Positions 1 to 10,060 are shown, numbered from the stretch's first letter. The stretch: DNA of 64,000 nucleotides from Tetzosporium hominis (GCF_002265435.1 NZ_NOKQ01000134.1:124001-188000), one strand, 5' to 3'. Program-made: numbers and translations. The notes: a model not told the origin generated them from the sequence alone.

Positions 1-2
1 GC

Positions 3-686
3 TTATTCCATGGACTTCCTGAAACCGGCTTGTTTTGCTTCTTTCTCAGAACAAAACCATTCTTCAGGATTCGTTTGAGAATAATAGCGCCCACTTGGTA
101 CATGATAAATCTTATCACCTTCACGGTTGATATTTCCTTTGATTAGACATTCTGAGTCTTGTTGATCAAATGAAGAAGAATCAAAACCGTAATCGGTCAC
201 ATAATAATCGTATTGCCAAATACCCACTTCTTGGTCTCTAGCAGTTTCTTGAATTCGTTCAAATTCGTCTAAATACTTAATGTTTGGTGGATATGCATAA
301 GCTACACGCGCAACACCAGATGCGATTAGTTGATCTTGAACACGTTCACCGTCCACATAAACATAAGCGAGCAAGCGACCGTAATCATCATAGCGCTCGC
401 CGATATCCAGTTCGATAGATATCGTTTTTCCTTCAAGTAATTCTTTGTTCAGCTCTTTTGCTTCTTCCCCATAAGGCTGTTTTCCAAGTCTAGGATGATT
501 GGTCTCAGGAGTATCCACTAGCAGATAGCGAACTGTCTCTTCTTCCCCATTCCATTCTATACGAATAGTATCTCCATCAATGACCTCTAAGAGCTCAACT
601 TCTTCTTTTGCCGAGGACTGTTGTTCAGTGCATCCAATTAGTAGAATGACAGTCGCAGTCAAAAAGCTTATCCATAATTTCATCAT
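3..686 (-). CDS. thermonuclease-like lipoprotein (SNase family)
   Basis: Secreted, membrane-anchored DNase/RNase of the staphylococcal nuclease family. The N-terminus is a lipoprotein signal with lipobox LIGC (Cys19). The SNase domain spans about residues 30-150 and shows DGDT, the RYLLVDTPE stretch with one active-site Arg, a GEEA segment with the candidate catalytic Glu, and ERYDDYGR with the second Arg. A C-terminal extension of about 45 residues carries two Cys around a YHVPSGRYY motif, as often seen on Bacillales nucleases. Two adjacent ATG codons follow a GGGTGAT ribosome site; I use the first. The stop lies almost at the window edge but is present, so the gene is complete. The role in nutrient scavenging or competence is not visible here. 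Confidence 0.9.
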   Translation of the reverse strand: MMKLWISFLTATVILLIGCTEQQSSAKEEVELLEVIDGDTIRIEWNGEEETVRYLLVDTPETNHPRLGKQPYGEEAKELNKELLEGKTISIELDIGERYDDYGRLLAYVYVDGERVQDQLIASGVARVAYAYPPNIKYLDEFERIQETARDQEVGIWQYDYYVTDYGFDSSSFDQQDSECLIKGNINREGDKIYHVPSGRYYSQTNPEEWFCSEKEAKQAGFRKSME

Positions 687-718
687 GTATCACCCGACTT
701 AGAATAGCATACCTAGAT

Positions 719-744
719 AAAAAAAAGACACTCCTACGAGTGTC
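719..744 (-). terminator. Rho-independent terminator of the 46-aa ORF
   Basis: On the minus strand a 7-bp stem (GACACTC/GAGTGTC) with a 4-nt loop is followed by eight T. It overlaps the stop codon of the small upstream gene and separates it from the nuclease gene. Confidence 0.8.
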
Positions 745-883
745 AGTTCATAGCTTCCGTGTTTTCTGTTGAAGCAAAATAGATAAATTGTTCTTCCTCA
801 AGTTCTGTAAGACGGTCTTTGTTCAACCCAAGAGAGATTGGTCCTTGAAATAGATCTTCCCACCAGTTAGTCGTTTGATTCAT
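743..883 (-). CDS. small hypothetical protein, 46 aa
   Basis: A 46-residue acidic protein beginning MNQTTNWWEDLFQG. I place the start at the ATG at 883 because AGCGGAGGAAGCAG, a near-perfect ribosome site, sits just upstream. The longer open frame to 973 has no such site. There is no signal peptide, no membrane segment and no Cys; the C-terminal half is Glu-rich (ELEEEQF). It stands alone, has its own terminator, and lies divergent from the aldehyde dehydrogenase gene. I do not recognise the family. The ribosome site and terminator argue that it is real. Confidence 0.6.
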   Translation of the reverse strand: MNQTTNWWEDLFQGPISLGLNKDRLTELEEEQFIYFASTENTEAMN

Positions 884-1016
884 TCTGCTTCCTCCGCTCT
901 TTTTAATAGTCTTTTTATTGGTATATGTAGTTGTCTGAAAATTACCCCTAAAAGTTTCGCCATAAACACACAAAAGTTAAAAATAAGACGAAAGACTTAT
1001 AGTGAATGCTGATTCA

Positions 1017-1045
1017 TTGTTTGCAACTGTATTTGCCCGTATACT
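1017..1045 (+). promoter_or_regulatory. sigma-A-type promoter for the aldehyde dehydrogenase gene
   Basis: TTGTTT and TATACT are separated by exactly 17 bp, ending 31 bp before the ATG. An imperfect inverted repeat, TGAATG...ATTCATT (1003-1018), overlaps the upstream edge and weakly resembles a FadR box. Confidence 0.5.
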
Positions 1046-1076
1046 AAATGTACTAGACATAACGAGGAGGAATACG

Positions 1077-2465
1077 ATGAATTTCACTGCACAAGATGTA
1101 GAAGGTTGGATTAAAGCTCAGCAACGATTAGTTTACTCGGGAGAGACGCGTTCACTCGAATTTCGCTTAGAGCAATTAGATAAATTAAAAGCAGGTATTA
1201 AAAAATATGAAGAGCAAGTGTTGGATGCGCTTTATCAAGATCTTCGTAAAGGAGAGTTTGAAGCATTCACAACTGAAATTGGAATCATCTATGAATCTAT
1301 TTCTTATATGAAAAAGAATTTGAGTAGCTGGATGAAACCTGAGGCAGCGAAAACGCCTACTGTACTTCAACCTGCGAAAAGCTTTATTGTAAGAGAACCT
1401 TACGGAAGCTGCTTAATCATCGCGCCATTTAACTATCCGTTTCAGCTCGTAATGGAACCTTTACTTGGAGCAATCGTCGGAGGGAACGCGGCTATAGTAA
1501 AACCCTCTGAGTCCACACCACATGTGGCAGCAATTGTTCGCCATATTTTAGAGGAAACGTTTAGTCCGGATTATATCCGAGTGGTAGAGGGAGAAAAAGA
1601 AGAAACGTCTGCACTGATTCATGCTCCGTTTGATTTTATTTTCTTTACAGGAAGTGTTCCTGTTGGAAAAATCGTTATGAAAGCTGCTGCAGAGCGCCTA
1701 ACTCCTGTCACATTAGAGCTAGGTGGAAAATCACCAGCCGTTATTGACCACACAGCAAACTTAGATGTTGCCGCAAAGCGAATCGTTTGGGGGAAATTCA
1801 TGAACTCCGGTCAGACGTGTGTGGCGCCGGATTATTTAATGGTGCATGAGAGCATTAAAGAAGCATTCATTGAAAAGTTAAAAACGACGATTCGGGATTT
1901 TTACGGAGAGGACATTCAGAAAAGTGCCGATTTCAGCCGGATTGTAAATGAGAGACAGTATGATCGATTACATGACTTACTAGAAAAATCTAAAGATGAT
2001 TTGATTTTTGGTGGGAACACAGACCGTGATGACCTGTATATTGAGCCAACTTTATTTGAAGTGGATGGTTTTGATCATCCATTGATGCAAGACGAGCTGT
2101 TTGGTCCATTACTTCCTATCTTGACTTATGAAGACTTAAGCCGTGCGCTTTATGACATCCGCAAGTTGCCAAAACCTCTAGCTGCTTATTTCTTCAGTGA
2201 ACATGACCGAGCGCAAGAGTACTTTGTAGAAGCGTTCCCATTCGGTGGTGGTTGTATCAATGATACGATTTCCCATGTAGGAAGTGTCAGCTTGCCATTT
2301 GGTGGAGTTGGGTCATCGGGTATGGGATCCTATCATGGACGTGCTAGTTTTGATCAGTTTACACATCAGAAGTCGATTTTCAAGAAGAGTACAAAGCTAC
2401 CAGTAAATCTATTATATCCACCGTATAAATCGAAAGTGAAATTGGTTCGCAGTGTCTTGAAATAA
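1077..2465 (+). CDS. class 3 aldehyde dehydrogenase (YwdH-like)
   Basis: NAD(P)-dependent oxidation of aldehydes to acids. The length of 462 aa matches the short class 3/fatty-aldehyde branch. The start is the ATG at 1077 behind AGGAGGAATACG; an ATG at 1002 in frame lacks a ribosome site. The nucleotide-binding core shows the APFNYPF segment, TGSVPVGK (Rossmann glycine loop), general base Glu about residue 214 in LELGGKSP and nucleophile Cys about residue 248 in NSGQTC. The basic C-terminal tail (KSIFKKS...YPPYKSK) is typical of class 3 enzymes. It ends at a strong terminator shared with the convergent kinase gene. The exact substrate cannot be read from sequence; long-chain or medium-chain aldehydes are the family norm. 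Confidence 0.92.
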   Translation: MNFTAQDVEGWIKAQQRLVYSGETRSLEFRLEQLDKLKAGIKKYEEQVLDALYQDLRKGEFEAFTTEIGIIYESISYMKKNLSSWMKPEAAKTPTVLQPAKSFIVREPYGSCLIIAPFNYPFQLVMEPLLGAIVGGNAAIVKPSESTPHVAAIVRHILEETFSPDYIRVVEGEKEETSALIHAPFDFIFFTGSVPVGKIVMKAAAERLTPVTLELGGKSPAVIDHTANLDVAAKRIVWGKFMNSGQTCVAPDYLMVHESIKEAFIEKLKTTIRDFYGEDIQKSADFSRIVNERQYDRLHDLLEKSKDDLIFGGNTDRDDLYIEPTLFEVDGFDHPLMQDELFGPLLPILTYEDLSRALYDIRKLPKPLAAYFFSEHDRAQEYFVEAFPFGGGCINDTISHVGSVSLPFGGVGSSGMGSYHGRASFDQFTHQKSIFKKSTKLPVNLLYPPYKSKVKLVRSVLK

Positions 2466-2469
2466 CAAA

Positions 2470-2490
2470 AATCCAGCCTCCGGCTGGATT
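2470..2490. terminator. bidirectional terminator
   Basis: A 9-bp stem (AATCCAGCC/GGCTGGATT) with a TCC loop and T-runs on both strands lies between the convergent aldehyde dehydrogenase and histidine kinase genes. Confidence 0.85.
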
Positions 2491-2492
2491 TT

Positions 2493-4079
2493 TTAGCTTT
2501 CTTCAGGGAACGAGACCTTTTTGAAGTGAAGATAAAACGTCGTACCACTCCCTTTAATAGAATCTACTTGAATCTTTCCGCCGACGTCCGCCATGATTTT
2601 TTGAGAAATCAACATACCAAGACCGGTTCCTTCTGCCTTCGTCGTGAAGAACGGTGTGAATAAGTTATCAATAATGTCTTTAGACATACCAGATCCCGTA
2701 TCTCTAATCACTACAATATATTCTTCATGATTCTTAGAATAACTGTATATATGGATTTCCCCAGAGTCCGTGATGGCCTCGACTGCATTCTTCATAATAT
2801 TAATAAACACTTGTTTGACGTGAGACTCTGCTCCTTGGAGCCACATGTTATGGGCATTCCATTTATGATGAATTTTGATTTTGGATTGCTGCAATTGAGG
2901 TTCAAACAAGCTGATCACATCGTTTAAAACGGCCCGTAAATGAAACTTTTCGTTAATTGGAGGAGACGGTTTAGAGAGTTGAAGAAACTCACTGACGATG
3001 TATTCAATTCGCTTGATTTCGCTTTCAATCAACTTCGTATAGCGGTAGGAAGGCGAGTCTTCATTTTTATTCATCATCTGAATAAAACCAGAGATGACGG
3101 TCATTGGATTGCGAATTTCATGAGCGACACCGGCAGCAATCTCCCCAGCTAGTTGCAAGCGTTCCGTTTGTAACTTTAGTGTTTCTGCTTCTTTTTTATA
3201 GCTAATATCCCGTGAGACGACTGACATGGCAATGATGTTACCCCGCTTGTCATGAATGGGGGACAGGGTAAGGAGGACGTCGATCAGTTTGCCATCTTTA
3301 CGCATATCTTGTGATTCAAAATGAAACACATTTCCTTCTCTGATTTTATTCGTTCTCTCCCGTGCGTTCTCTTCATCCTCAGGGCTAACAAAATAAATTT
3401 CTCTCCCTACTAATTCTTCTCGGGAATAACCATACAATTCCTCAAACGCTGGATTTAAGTCAATTAATCGATTGTTCAAATCGAATACGGCGATGCCATC
3501 TTTAGCAGTTTCGAAAAACAGCCTTAAATACCCTTCTTTACTGAGTAACTGACTCTTCATTAAAGTATTTTGAGAGTTGATTGAAGCTATAATCTTTTTC
3601 TCTACCCACATGAATAAAATAGTTGTACTAAGAAGCATGAAGAAAAAGAATAACACTAGTTCGATATCATGTTGTGCGATTTGGTTGGAAAAAGAATCGG
3701 AGAGACGAGAGAATATAAAAAACAACTCCGCATAGGTAATCCCAATAACCATAAAGACCGCTCTAAAATTTTGGAAATACGCGGCTAAAAATATCGGATA
3801 GGCCAAGAAAATGACATACGAATAGGTCATCTCCGTTGTATATTCCAGCATGATGTACCCGTTCAATGAAAGGACAAACAAATACAAAGTATATGTAGGG
3901 TGCCGCTTTGAAAAAAATAAATAACTGAGTAAGATGAGATAAATAGAAGAGTAGATGTAAAAGAATCCATCATGAATCTCTGGATGAGTGAATGCAAATA
4001 AAATATGAATGATGACATAGACACCGATTAATAATGAGAAATACCGGATTCGTATAGCTATTTGATCTTTTTTATCCAT
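2493..4079 (-). CDS. membrane-bound PAS sensor histidine kinase (orphan)
   Basis: Sensor kinase of 528 aa. Six predicted membrane helices occupy residues 11-160, with little extracytoplasmic loop. A PAS/PAC domain follows (about 182-295, FFETAKDGIAVF...GYSREELVG). Then come a HisKA domain with phospho-acceptor His320 in AGVAHEIRNP and an HATPase domain with N box (NIMKNAVEAI), DTGSGM and TGLGM boxes. The start is the ATG at 4079 after AAGGAGGTACAA; upstream codons in the same frame read as non-protein sequence. No response regulator is adjacent. The layout resembles Bacillus sporulation-type kinases (KinB/KinC/KinE group), so phosphotransfer to Spo0F/Spo0A is a reasonable guess but not shown. 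Confidence 0.88.
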   Translation of the reverse strand: MDKKDQIAIRIRYFSLLIGVYVIIHILFAFTHPEIHDGFFYIYSSIYLILLSYLFFSKRHPTYTLYLFVLSLNGYIMLEYTTEMTYSYVIFLAYPIFLAAYFQNFRAVFMVIGITYAELFFIFSRLSDSFSNQIAQHDIELVLFFFFMLLSTTILFMWVEKKIIASINSQNTLMKSQLLSKEGYLRLFFETAKDGIAVFDLNNRLIDLNPAFEELYGYSREELVGREIYFVSPEDEENARERTNKIREGNVFHFESQDMRKDGKLIDVLLTLSPIHDKRGNIIAMSVVSRDISYKKEAETLKLQTERLQLAGEIAAGVAHEIRNPMTVISGFIQMMNKNEDSPSYRYTKLIESEIKRIEYIVSEFLQLSKPSPPINEKFHLRAVLNDVISLFEPQLQQSKIKIHHKWNAHNMWLQGAESHVKQVFINIMKNAVEAITDSGEIHIYSYSKNHEEYIVVIRDTGSGMSKDIIDNLFTPFFTTKAEGTGLGMLISQKIMADVGGKIQVDSIKGSGTTFYLHFKKVSFPEES

Positions 4080-4200
4080 TTGTACCTCCTTCGGCCAAAC
4101 GAATAGTGATTGCCGTAATTTGTTATAGTAGAAGTGTAGCAGGAAACATTCATGTTGACTATAGATTCTGGTATGATGAAACGTGGAAGGATGGGAGATA

Positions 4201-5232
4201 ATGAAAACAAAAGTAGAACTACTTAAAGAACTTGTATCCATACCAAGCCCAACAGGGTTTACACAAGAAATCAGCGCCTGGATAAGATCATACATAGAAG
4301 AAATCGGATTTACACCTGTAGTCACTAATAAAGGAGCTATCATTGTCAAAGTTCCAGGAAAGTCTTCTGACAGAGCACGACTGTTAACAGCACACGTAGA
4401 TACTTTAGGCGCCATGGTGCGTGAAATTAAAGCAGATGGCCGTCTGAAATTAACAAAAGTAGGAGGCTTCTCTTGGAATGCGGTCGAGAATGAGACGTGC
4501 ACCATTCACACAAGAAGTGGAGAAACATATCGGGGCACTATTTTGTTGCACCAAGCATCTGTTCATGTCTATGCAAAATCAGGGCAGGTTGAGCGTTCGG
4601 ATGACACGATTGAAGTTCGGATCGATGAAGTTGTGACGAAAAAAGAAGAGACAGCAAAATTAGGTATTGAGGTGGGAGACTTTGTTAGCTTCGATCCTCG
4701 TTTTGAACATACAGCAAGTGGGTTCATTCGCTCTCGTCATCTAGATGATAAAGCTAGTGTGGCGTTGCTACTGTCCCTGCTTCAAAATGTGAAACAAAAC
4801 AAGTTACAGTTCCCAGTAGATACGTATTTTTATATTTCTAATAATGAAGAAATCGGTTACGGAGGAAACTCTTCGATACCGGAGAATGTCGTGGAGTATC
4901 TTGCAGTAGATATGGGAGCTCTTGGTGATGGTCAGGCTTCCGATGAATATACAGTTTCTATTTGCGCTAAAGATAGTTCAGGCCCTTATCATTATGAATT
5001 GACAAGTCATTTGATTCAACTCGCAAAACAAAATGACATTGCGTATAAAGTGGATATTTATCCGTACTACTCTTCAGATGCTTCTGCAGCAGTTTCTGCC
5101 GGTGCAGATGTCAAGCATGCACTTTGCGGTGCTGGCATCGAATCTTCTCACGCTTATGAGCGGACACATGAAAAATCATTAAACGCAACGTACCGATTAC
5201 TTGAAGCATATGCAACTAGTAACTTGCTTTAA
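4201..5232 (+). CDS. M42 family metallopeptidase (glutamyl aminopeptidase-like)
   Basis: Cytoplasmic di-metal aminopeptidase of 343 aa, the usual size for M42 enzymes such as B. subtilis YsdC/YtoP/YhfE. Metal and catalytic residues are visible: AHVDTLG (first His and Asp), LDDKASV (bridging Asp), NNEEIGYG (catalytic Glu pair), VDMGA, and a late His in ESSHAYERTH. The ATG at 4201 is preferred over 4183 because GGATGGGAG precedes it at proper spacing. It is followed after 61 bp by prfC. Peptide trimming is the likely role; the precise paralog is not decided. Confidence 0.88.
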   Translation: MKTKVELLKELVSIPSPTGFTQEISAWIRSYIEEIGFTPVVTNKGAIIVKVPGKSSDRARLLTAHVDTLGAMVREIKADGRLKLTKVGGFSWNAVENETCTIHTRSGETYRGTILLHQASVHVYAKSGQVERSDDTIEVRIDEVVTKKEETAKLGIEVGDFVSFDPRFEHTASGFIRSRHLDDKASVALLLSLLQNVKQNKLQFPVDTYFYISNNEEIGYGGNSSIPENVVEYLAVDMGALGDGQASDEYTVSICAKDSSGPYHYELTSHLIQLAKQNDIAYKVDIYPYYSSDASAAVSAGADVKHALCGAGIESSHAYERTHEKSLNATYRLLEAYATSNLL

Positions 5233-5293
5233 CTTGCCTTCGCTGCCAAAAATACGTATGATTAGATAGGCAAAAATGAAGGAGAATAACACA

Positions 5294-6862
5294 ATGAATA
5301 CTAAAGAAGAAATTCAAAGAAGACGAACTTTTGCCATCATCTCTCACCCGGATGCCGGGAAGACGACGATGACGGAAAAGCTATTATATTTTGGTGGAGC
5401 CATTCGTGATGCAGGAACAGTCAAAGGGAAAAAGACAGGGAAGTTTGCAACTTCTGACTGGATGGAAATTGAAAAGCAACGGGGAATTTCTGTAACGTCT
5501 TCGGTTATGCAATTTGATTACCGCGGAAACCGCATCAACATTTTGGATACACCTGGTCACCAAGACTTCAGTGAAGATACTTACCGGACATTAATGGCAG
5601 TAGATAGTGCTGTAATGATTGTCGATGCAGCAAAAGGAATTGAAGCGCAGACGCTGAAGCTGTTTAAAGTCTGTCGCATGCGTGGAATTCCAATTTTTAC
5701 GTTCATCAACAAATTGGACCGACAAGGGAAAGAGCCTCTAGAACTAATGGAAGAAATCGAAGAAGTTCTAGAAATTGAGTCTTATGCGATGAACTGGCCA
5801 ATTGGGATGGGGAAAGAATTCTTAGGGATTTACGATCGTTACAACAACCGTATCGAGCAGTTCCGTACGAATGAAGACGAACGTTTTTTAGAAGTGGATG
5901 AAGAAGGCGAGTTAGTAGCCGACCATTCTATGAAAGAAACCTCGTACTACAAGCAAGCTATGGAAGATATTCAATTGCTTGCTGAAGCAGGAAATGATTT
6001 TGATGAAGAACGCGTCCGTAAAGGGGAATTAACACCTGTATTTTTCGGGAGTGCGCTAACTAATTTCGGTGTTCAGACATTCTTAGAGACTTATTTGGAC
6101 TTTGCACCGAAGCCACAACCGCGAGCAACAAACGTAGGCGATATTGTCGATCCGACGAATGAAGAGTTCTCTGGCTTCATCTTTAAAATTCAAGCGAACA
6201 TGAACCCAGCTCACCGAGATCGGATTGCTTTTGTGCGAATTGTATCTGGTGAATTTACTCGTGGAATGAATATCACGCTCTCAAGGACAGGTAAGTCTTA
6301 CAAGGTTTCCTCATCTACACAGTTCCTTGCAGATGATCGAGAAACGGTAGATACAGCTGTTGCAGGAGACATCATTGGTTTATATGACGTAGGGAACTAT
6401 CAAATCGGAGATACTGTAGTAGGCGGTAAGAAGGGCTTTGAATTTGAAAAGCTTCCTCAGTTCACACCGGAATTGTTTATGAAAGTGACCGCAAAAAACG
6501 TCATGAAATCAAAGCATTTCCATAAAGGGATTCTACAGCTCGTGCAAGAAGGTGCCATTCAGTATTATAAGACGCTTCATACAGAAGATGTCATTCTTGG
6601 TGCAGTCGGACAACTTCAGTTTGAAGTGTTCGAACACCGGATGAAAAATGAATACAACGTAGAAGTGCGTATGGAACCAATTGGCTCGAAAGTTGCAAGA
6701 TGGATTGAAAATGAAGAAGAAGTAAAGGAATCGATGACTGGACCTCGTAGTATGCTGGTCCGTGACCGGTTTGATCGTTACGTCTTCTTGTTTGAAAATG
6801 ATTTTGCTATGCGCTGGTTCCAAGACAAATATGAACATATTCGTCTGTACAATCTTTTATAA
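5294..6862 (+). CDS. prfC: peptide chain release factor 3 (RF3)
   Basis: Translational GTPase that removes RF1/RF2 from the ribosome after peptide release. The 522-aa protein has the G1 loop in SHPDAGKTT, an ISVTSSV switch, DTPGHQDF (G3) and NKLDR (G4), followed by RF3-type domains; length and the [13 protein letters not shown] start separate it from EF-G, TypA and TetM. The ATG at 5294 is chosen because AAGGAGAATAAC precedes it; an upstream ATG at 5276 would overlap that ribosome site. It ends in a clear terminator. RF3 is patchily distributed among Bacillales. Confidence 0.93.
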   Translation: MNTKEEIQRRRTFAIISHPDAGKTTMTEKLLYFGGAIRDAGTVKGKKTGKFATSDWMEIEKQRGISVTSSVMQFDYRGNRINILDTPGHQDFSEDTYRTLMAVDSAVMIVDAAKGIEAQTLKLFKVCRMRGIPIFTFINKLDRQGKEPLELMEEIEEVLEIESYAMNWPIGMGKEFLGIYDRYNNRIEQFRTNEDERFLEVDEEGELVADHSMKETSYYKQAMEDIQLLAEAGNDFDEERVRKGELTPVFFGSALTNFGVQTFLETYLDFAPKPQPRATNVGDIVDPTNEEFSGFIFKIQANMNPAHRDRIAFVRIVSGEFTRGMNITLSRTGKSYKVSSSTQFLADDRETVDTAVAGDIIGLYDVGNYQIGDTVVGGKKGFEFEKLPQFTPELFMKVTAKNVMKSKHFHKGILQLVQEGAIQYYKTLHTEDVILGAVGQLQFEVFEHRMKNEYNVEVRMEPIGSKVARWIENEEEVKESMTGPRSMLVRDRFDRYVFLFENDFAMRWFQDKYEHIRLYNLL

Positions 6863-6871
6863 AAACGATTG

Positions 6872-6906
6872 CGAACAACTTTTGACAAGGTTGTTCGTTT
6901 TTTTTC
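6872..6906 (+). terminator. terminator after prfC
   Basis: An 8-bp stem CGAACAAC/GTTGTTCG is followed by at least eight T. Confidence 0.85.
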
Positions 6907-6985
6907 TATTCTGAAGCATTGGAGTTTGTAATCGAGCGCCAGTCCACCTATGATTAAAGTAATGCACGTGGAGGGAGAATACAGT

Positions 6986-9900
6986 ATGAACTTAAGTAGG
7001 TTTTCTATAAAAAGACCCATTTTTACAATAGTTACCATGTTGGTAATTTTAATTCTCGGTGGTGTCTCGCTCACCAAGATCCCGGTGACTCTGATTCCAA
7101 ACTTGAATCCGCCTATTGGTGTAGTCGTTACCAATTATTCGGGAGCTTCCCCAGTCGAAGTCAATGAAAAGCTTACAAAGCCTCTAGAGGCCCAGTTCAG
7201 CACACTTCCTGGCATTGAGACGGTCAGCAGTACCTCACAAGAAGGCGCTAACTTTATATTGCTTCAATTTGACTGGTCTACATCTATAGATGATGTTCAG
7301 TTAGATATTCTACAACGAATTGATTTAGTGCCGCTTCCTGAAGGCGCGCAACAACCTCGCTTCTTAAAATTTGATCCTGCTCAGTTTCCAATTATCCAAA
7401 TGGCGATTAACGCTACTGGAGATCAAGATATAACAGAACTTGCAGATGATATTGAACAGCAGCTTCTACGTACAGAAGGTGTGGCGAGTGTCAGCATCTC
7501 GGGAACCATGGTCGAGGACATCTTAGTGGACACAGACCCAGCTCTCCTAGAAGAACAAGGACTGACATTGACGGATGTCGTTCAAGCAGTCCAGTCTTCG
7601 AATGTTTCGTTACCGGGGAACCCGATTGAAACAGAAGACAACCAAAAATTAACGACACGTGTTCTTTCAAGTGTCACGTCGGCAGATGATGTAGCGGGCT
7701 TGGCTATCACAGTGAATCCTCTATCTGGTGAATCTGTGACAATCGGCGATGTTGCAGAAGTACGTGTAGGGGAACGGAATCAAAGCACTATTACTCGTGC
7801 CAATGATGAACCTGCGATTTTAGTCTCTGTATTCCAAGAGTCCAGTGCGAATACTGCGAGTGTTTCGACGAACTTCCAAGAGACGGTTGATGAACTTCTT
7901 GAACAGCCTGCTTATGAAGATATTGAGGCCTCCATCCTCTTCGATCAAGGAGATTACGTGAAACTAGCAATCAACAACATCGGGCAATCGCTATTATTTG
8001 GAGCCGTATTTGCCATGCTAGTGCTGTTTGTCTTTTTACGAGGAATTCGAAGTCCAATCATCGTAGGAGTAGCCATTCCCTATTCGGTTGTCGTGACGTT
8101 TGTCTTAATGTACTTTACAGGGTTCTCGTTAAATATTATGACACTAGGGGCCTTGGCGCTTGGAATCGGGATGCTTGTGGATAACTCGATTGTTGTTATC
8201 GAGAACATCGAGAGGCATATGGGATTAGGGAAGGATCGAAAAGAAGCCGCTCTTGTAGGTACAAAAGAGATGGCTGGGGCGATTACCGCTTCTACTTTGA
8301 CAACGATAGCAGTCTTTGTTCCAGTTATCTTCCTGTCCGGTTTGATTGGGCAATTATTTAAAGAGTTTGCTCTAACGATTTCGTTTAGTCTATTTGCATC
8401 ACTAGTTGTTGCATTGACCATTATTCCAATGGCTGCGAGTCTCTTCGTGAAAAAGCAAAGAGGAGATATCGAAGCCAAGCGACGCCGTTCCAAAGCCTAT
8501 AACAATTACGAGCGCTCTATTAAATGGGCTCTTGGCCATCGTGCGCTGTTACTTCTTGTAACGACCGTATTGATTGTCGTCTCTTTGTTCGGTCTTTACC
8601 GAGTCGGAACAGAGTTCTTGCCTCCTACTGATGAAGGGTTTGTGACCGTACAAGTAGAATTGCCAAACGGTGCTTCTCTAGATGCTACTGAAGGAATTGT
8701 GTCTGAAATCGAAGCAGTATTCAAGGAACAAGAGGACGTGGAGGTCTACACTTCTTTAATTGGTAGTAACCAGGAACAACAGTCGCAAGGGTCAGGGTCT
8801 CAAAATGAAGCCGAAATCTATGTGAAAATGGTTGATTTAGAGGCACGTGAGCGCTCTGTTTTCCAATTTGTTGATGACGTCAAGCCAGAAGTAGAAGAGC
8901 TTCTTGGGGAACGAGCAGAAGTGGAGTTTGCACTTCAAACAGCTGCTGGATCTACTCCGAACTCACTTACATTTACTATGACTTCGTCAGATCGACAAGC
9001 TCTTGAACAGTCGGTTTCAAAAGTGGAAGAGTTAATCCGTGACGAACAGTATGTCACGGAAGTAAGTAGTGATCTTTCCGATACAGTGGAAGAAGTGGTC
9101 ATTACCATTGACCGTGACAAAGCACGGGAATTCGGATTTGTGCCCGCACAAATTGCACAGAATGTAACAGAAGCTACAAGAGGCGTTTTCTCTACACAAG
9201 TTGTGACAGAAGAAGACGAGGTCTTTAGTGTGTTTGTACAATATCCAGAGGATAGCTATGCATCTGCAGATGACTTGTCAAACTTTAATCTACGCGCTCC
9301 TTCAGGAAGCTTTGTCGCGTTAGATGAAGTGGCAGACATTTCTACAGTGGCATCACCAGTTTCTATTCGTCAAGTTGATCAAGAGCAAGCTGTTACTGTG
9401 GATCTGACTTACGAATCTAGTCAAACGCTTGGTGAGATGTCGACTAGAATCGATGCGCTCATCGAACAAGCAGAGGTTCCTGAGAGTGTTGAAGTCACGT
9501 TTGGGGGAGACCGTGAACTTTTAGAAGATGCAGCAGCTGATATGATTTTAGCAGTGGTATTAGCTATAGTTCTCGTCTATCTCGTGATGGCCGCTCAGTT
9601 TGAGTCATTCAAGTATCCATTTGTCATCCTCTTTACAGTTCCGCTATTAATCATTGGGGTAGGAATTGGCTTATTTGTTACATCGACACCAGTAAGTATT
9701 CCAGGTGTCATTGGAATATTGATACTTGTGGGGATTGTGGTGAACAACGGAATTGTACTAGTAGATACAATCAATTCACGAAAAGCGGAAGGCATGCCTT
9801 CATTTAATGCCATAGTATCGTCATCTAAAGATCGGATTCGGCCTATTTTAATGACCGCGCTCACTACCATTCTTGGATTGGTACCGCTCGCTCTAGGTAT

Positions 9901-10060
9901 TGGTGAAGGAACAGAAATTAATCAACCTATGGCGATTGTCGTTATCGGAGGATTAACATCAAGCACATTCTTCACATTGTACATCATTCCAATTATTTAT
10001 AGTCTATTAGACAAAGAGACACGAAAGCGCGCTACTGAAAAGACGTTTACAGCGAACTAG
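6986..10060 (+). CDS. swrC: RND-family efflux transporter (SwrC/YerP/AcrB-like)
   Basis: Proton-driven exporter of 1024 aa with the RND plan: TM1 (residues 12-30), a large outer loop, TMs 2-6 around 330-490, TM7 about 520, a second loop, and TMs 8-12 at 850-1010. TM4 shows the GMLVDNSIVVIEN motif with the proton-relay Asp. Gram-positive relatives include B. subtilis SwrC, which confers surfactin tolerance. Here there is no membrane-fusion or outer-membrane partner, as expected for a monoderm. The ATG at 6986 follows GTGGAGGGAG; an earlier in-frame start at 6950 lacks one. The 3' end contains the promoter of the riboswitch transcript. The substrate is unknown. Confidence 0.88.
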   Translation: MNLSRFSIKRPIFTIVTMLVILILGGVSLTKIPVTLIPNLNPPIGVVVTNYSGASPVEVNEKLTKPLEAQFSTLPGIETVSSTSQEGANFILLQFDWSTSIDDVQLDILQRIDLVPLPEGAQQPRFLKFDPAQFPIIQMAINATGDQDITELADDIEQQLLRTEGVASVSISGTMVEDILVDTDPALLEEQGLTLTDVVQAVQSSNVSLPGNPIETEDNQKLTTRVLSSVTSADDVAGLAITVNPLSGESVTIGDVAEVRVGERNQSTITRANDEPAILVSVFQESSANTASVSTNFQETVDELLEQPAYEDIEASILFDQGDYVKLAINNIGQSLLFGAVFAMLVLFVFLRGIRSPIIVGVAIPYSVVVTFVLMYFTGFSLNIMTLGALALGIGMLVDNSIVVIENIERHMGLGKDRKEAALVGTKEMAGAITASTLTTIAVFVPVIFLSGLIGQLFKEFALTISFSLFASLVVALTIIPMAASLFVKKQRGDIEAKRRRSKAYNNYERSIKWALGHRALLLLVTTVLIVVSLFGLYRVGTEFLPPTDEGFVTVQVELPNGASLDATEGIVSEIEAVFKEQEDVEVYTSLIGSNQEQQSQGSGSQNEAEIYVKMVDLEARERSVFQFVDDVKPEVEELLGERAEVEFALQTAAGSTPNSLTFTMTSSDRQALEQSVSKVEELIRDEQYVTEVSSDLSDTVEEVVITIDRDKAREFGFVPAQIAQNVTEATRGVFSTQVVTEEDEVFSVFVQYPEDSYASADDLSNFNLRAPSGSFVALDEVADISTVASPVSIRQVDQEQAVTVDLTYESSQTLGEMSTRIDALIEQAEVPESVEVTFGGDRELLEDAAADMILAVVLAIVLVYLVMAAQFESFKYPFVILFTVPLLIIGVGIGLFVTSTPVSIPGVIGILILVGIVVNNGIVLVDTINSRKAEGMPSFNAIVSSSKDRIRPILMTALTTILGLVPLALGIGEGTEINQPMAIVVIGGLTSSTFFTLYIIPIIYSLLDKETRKRATEKTFTAN

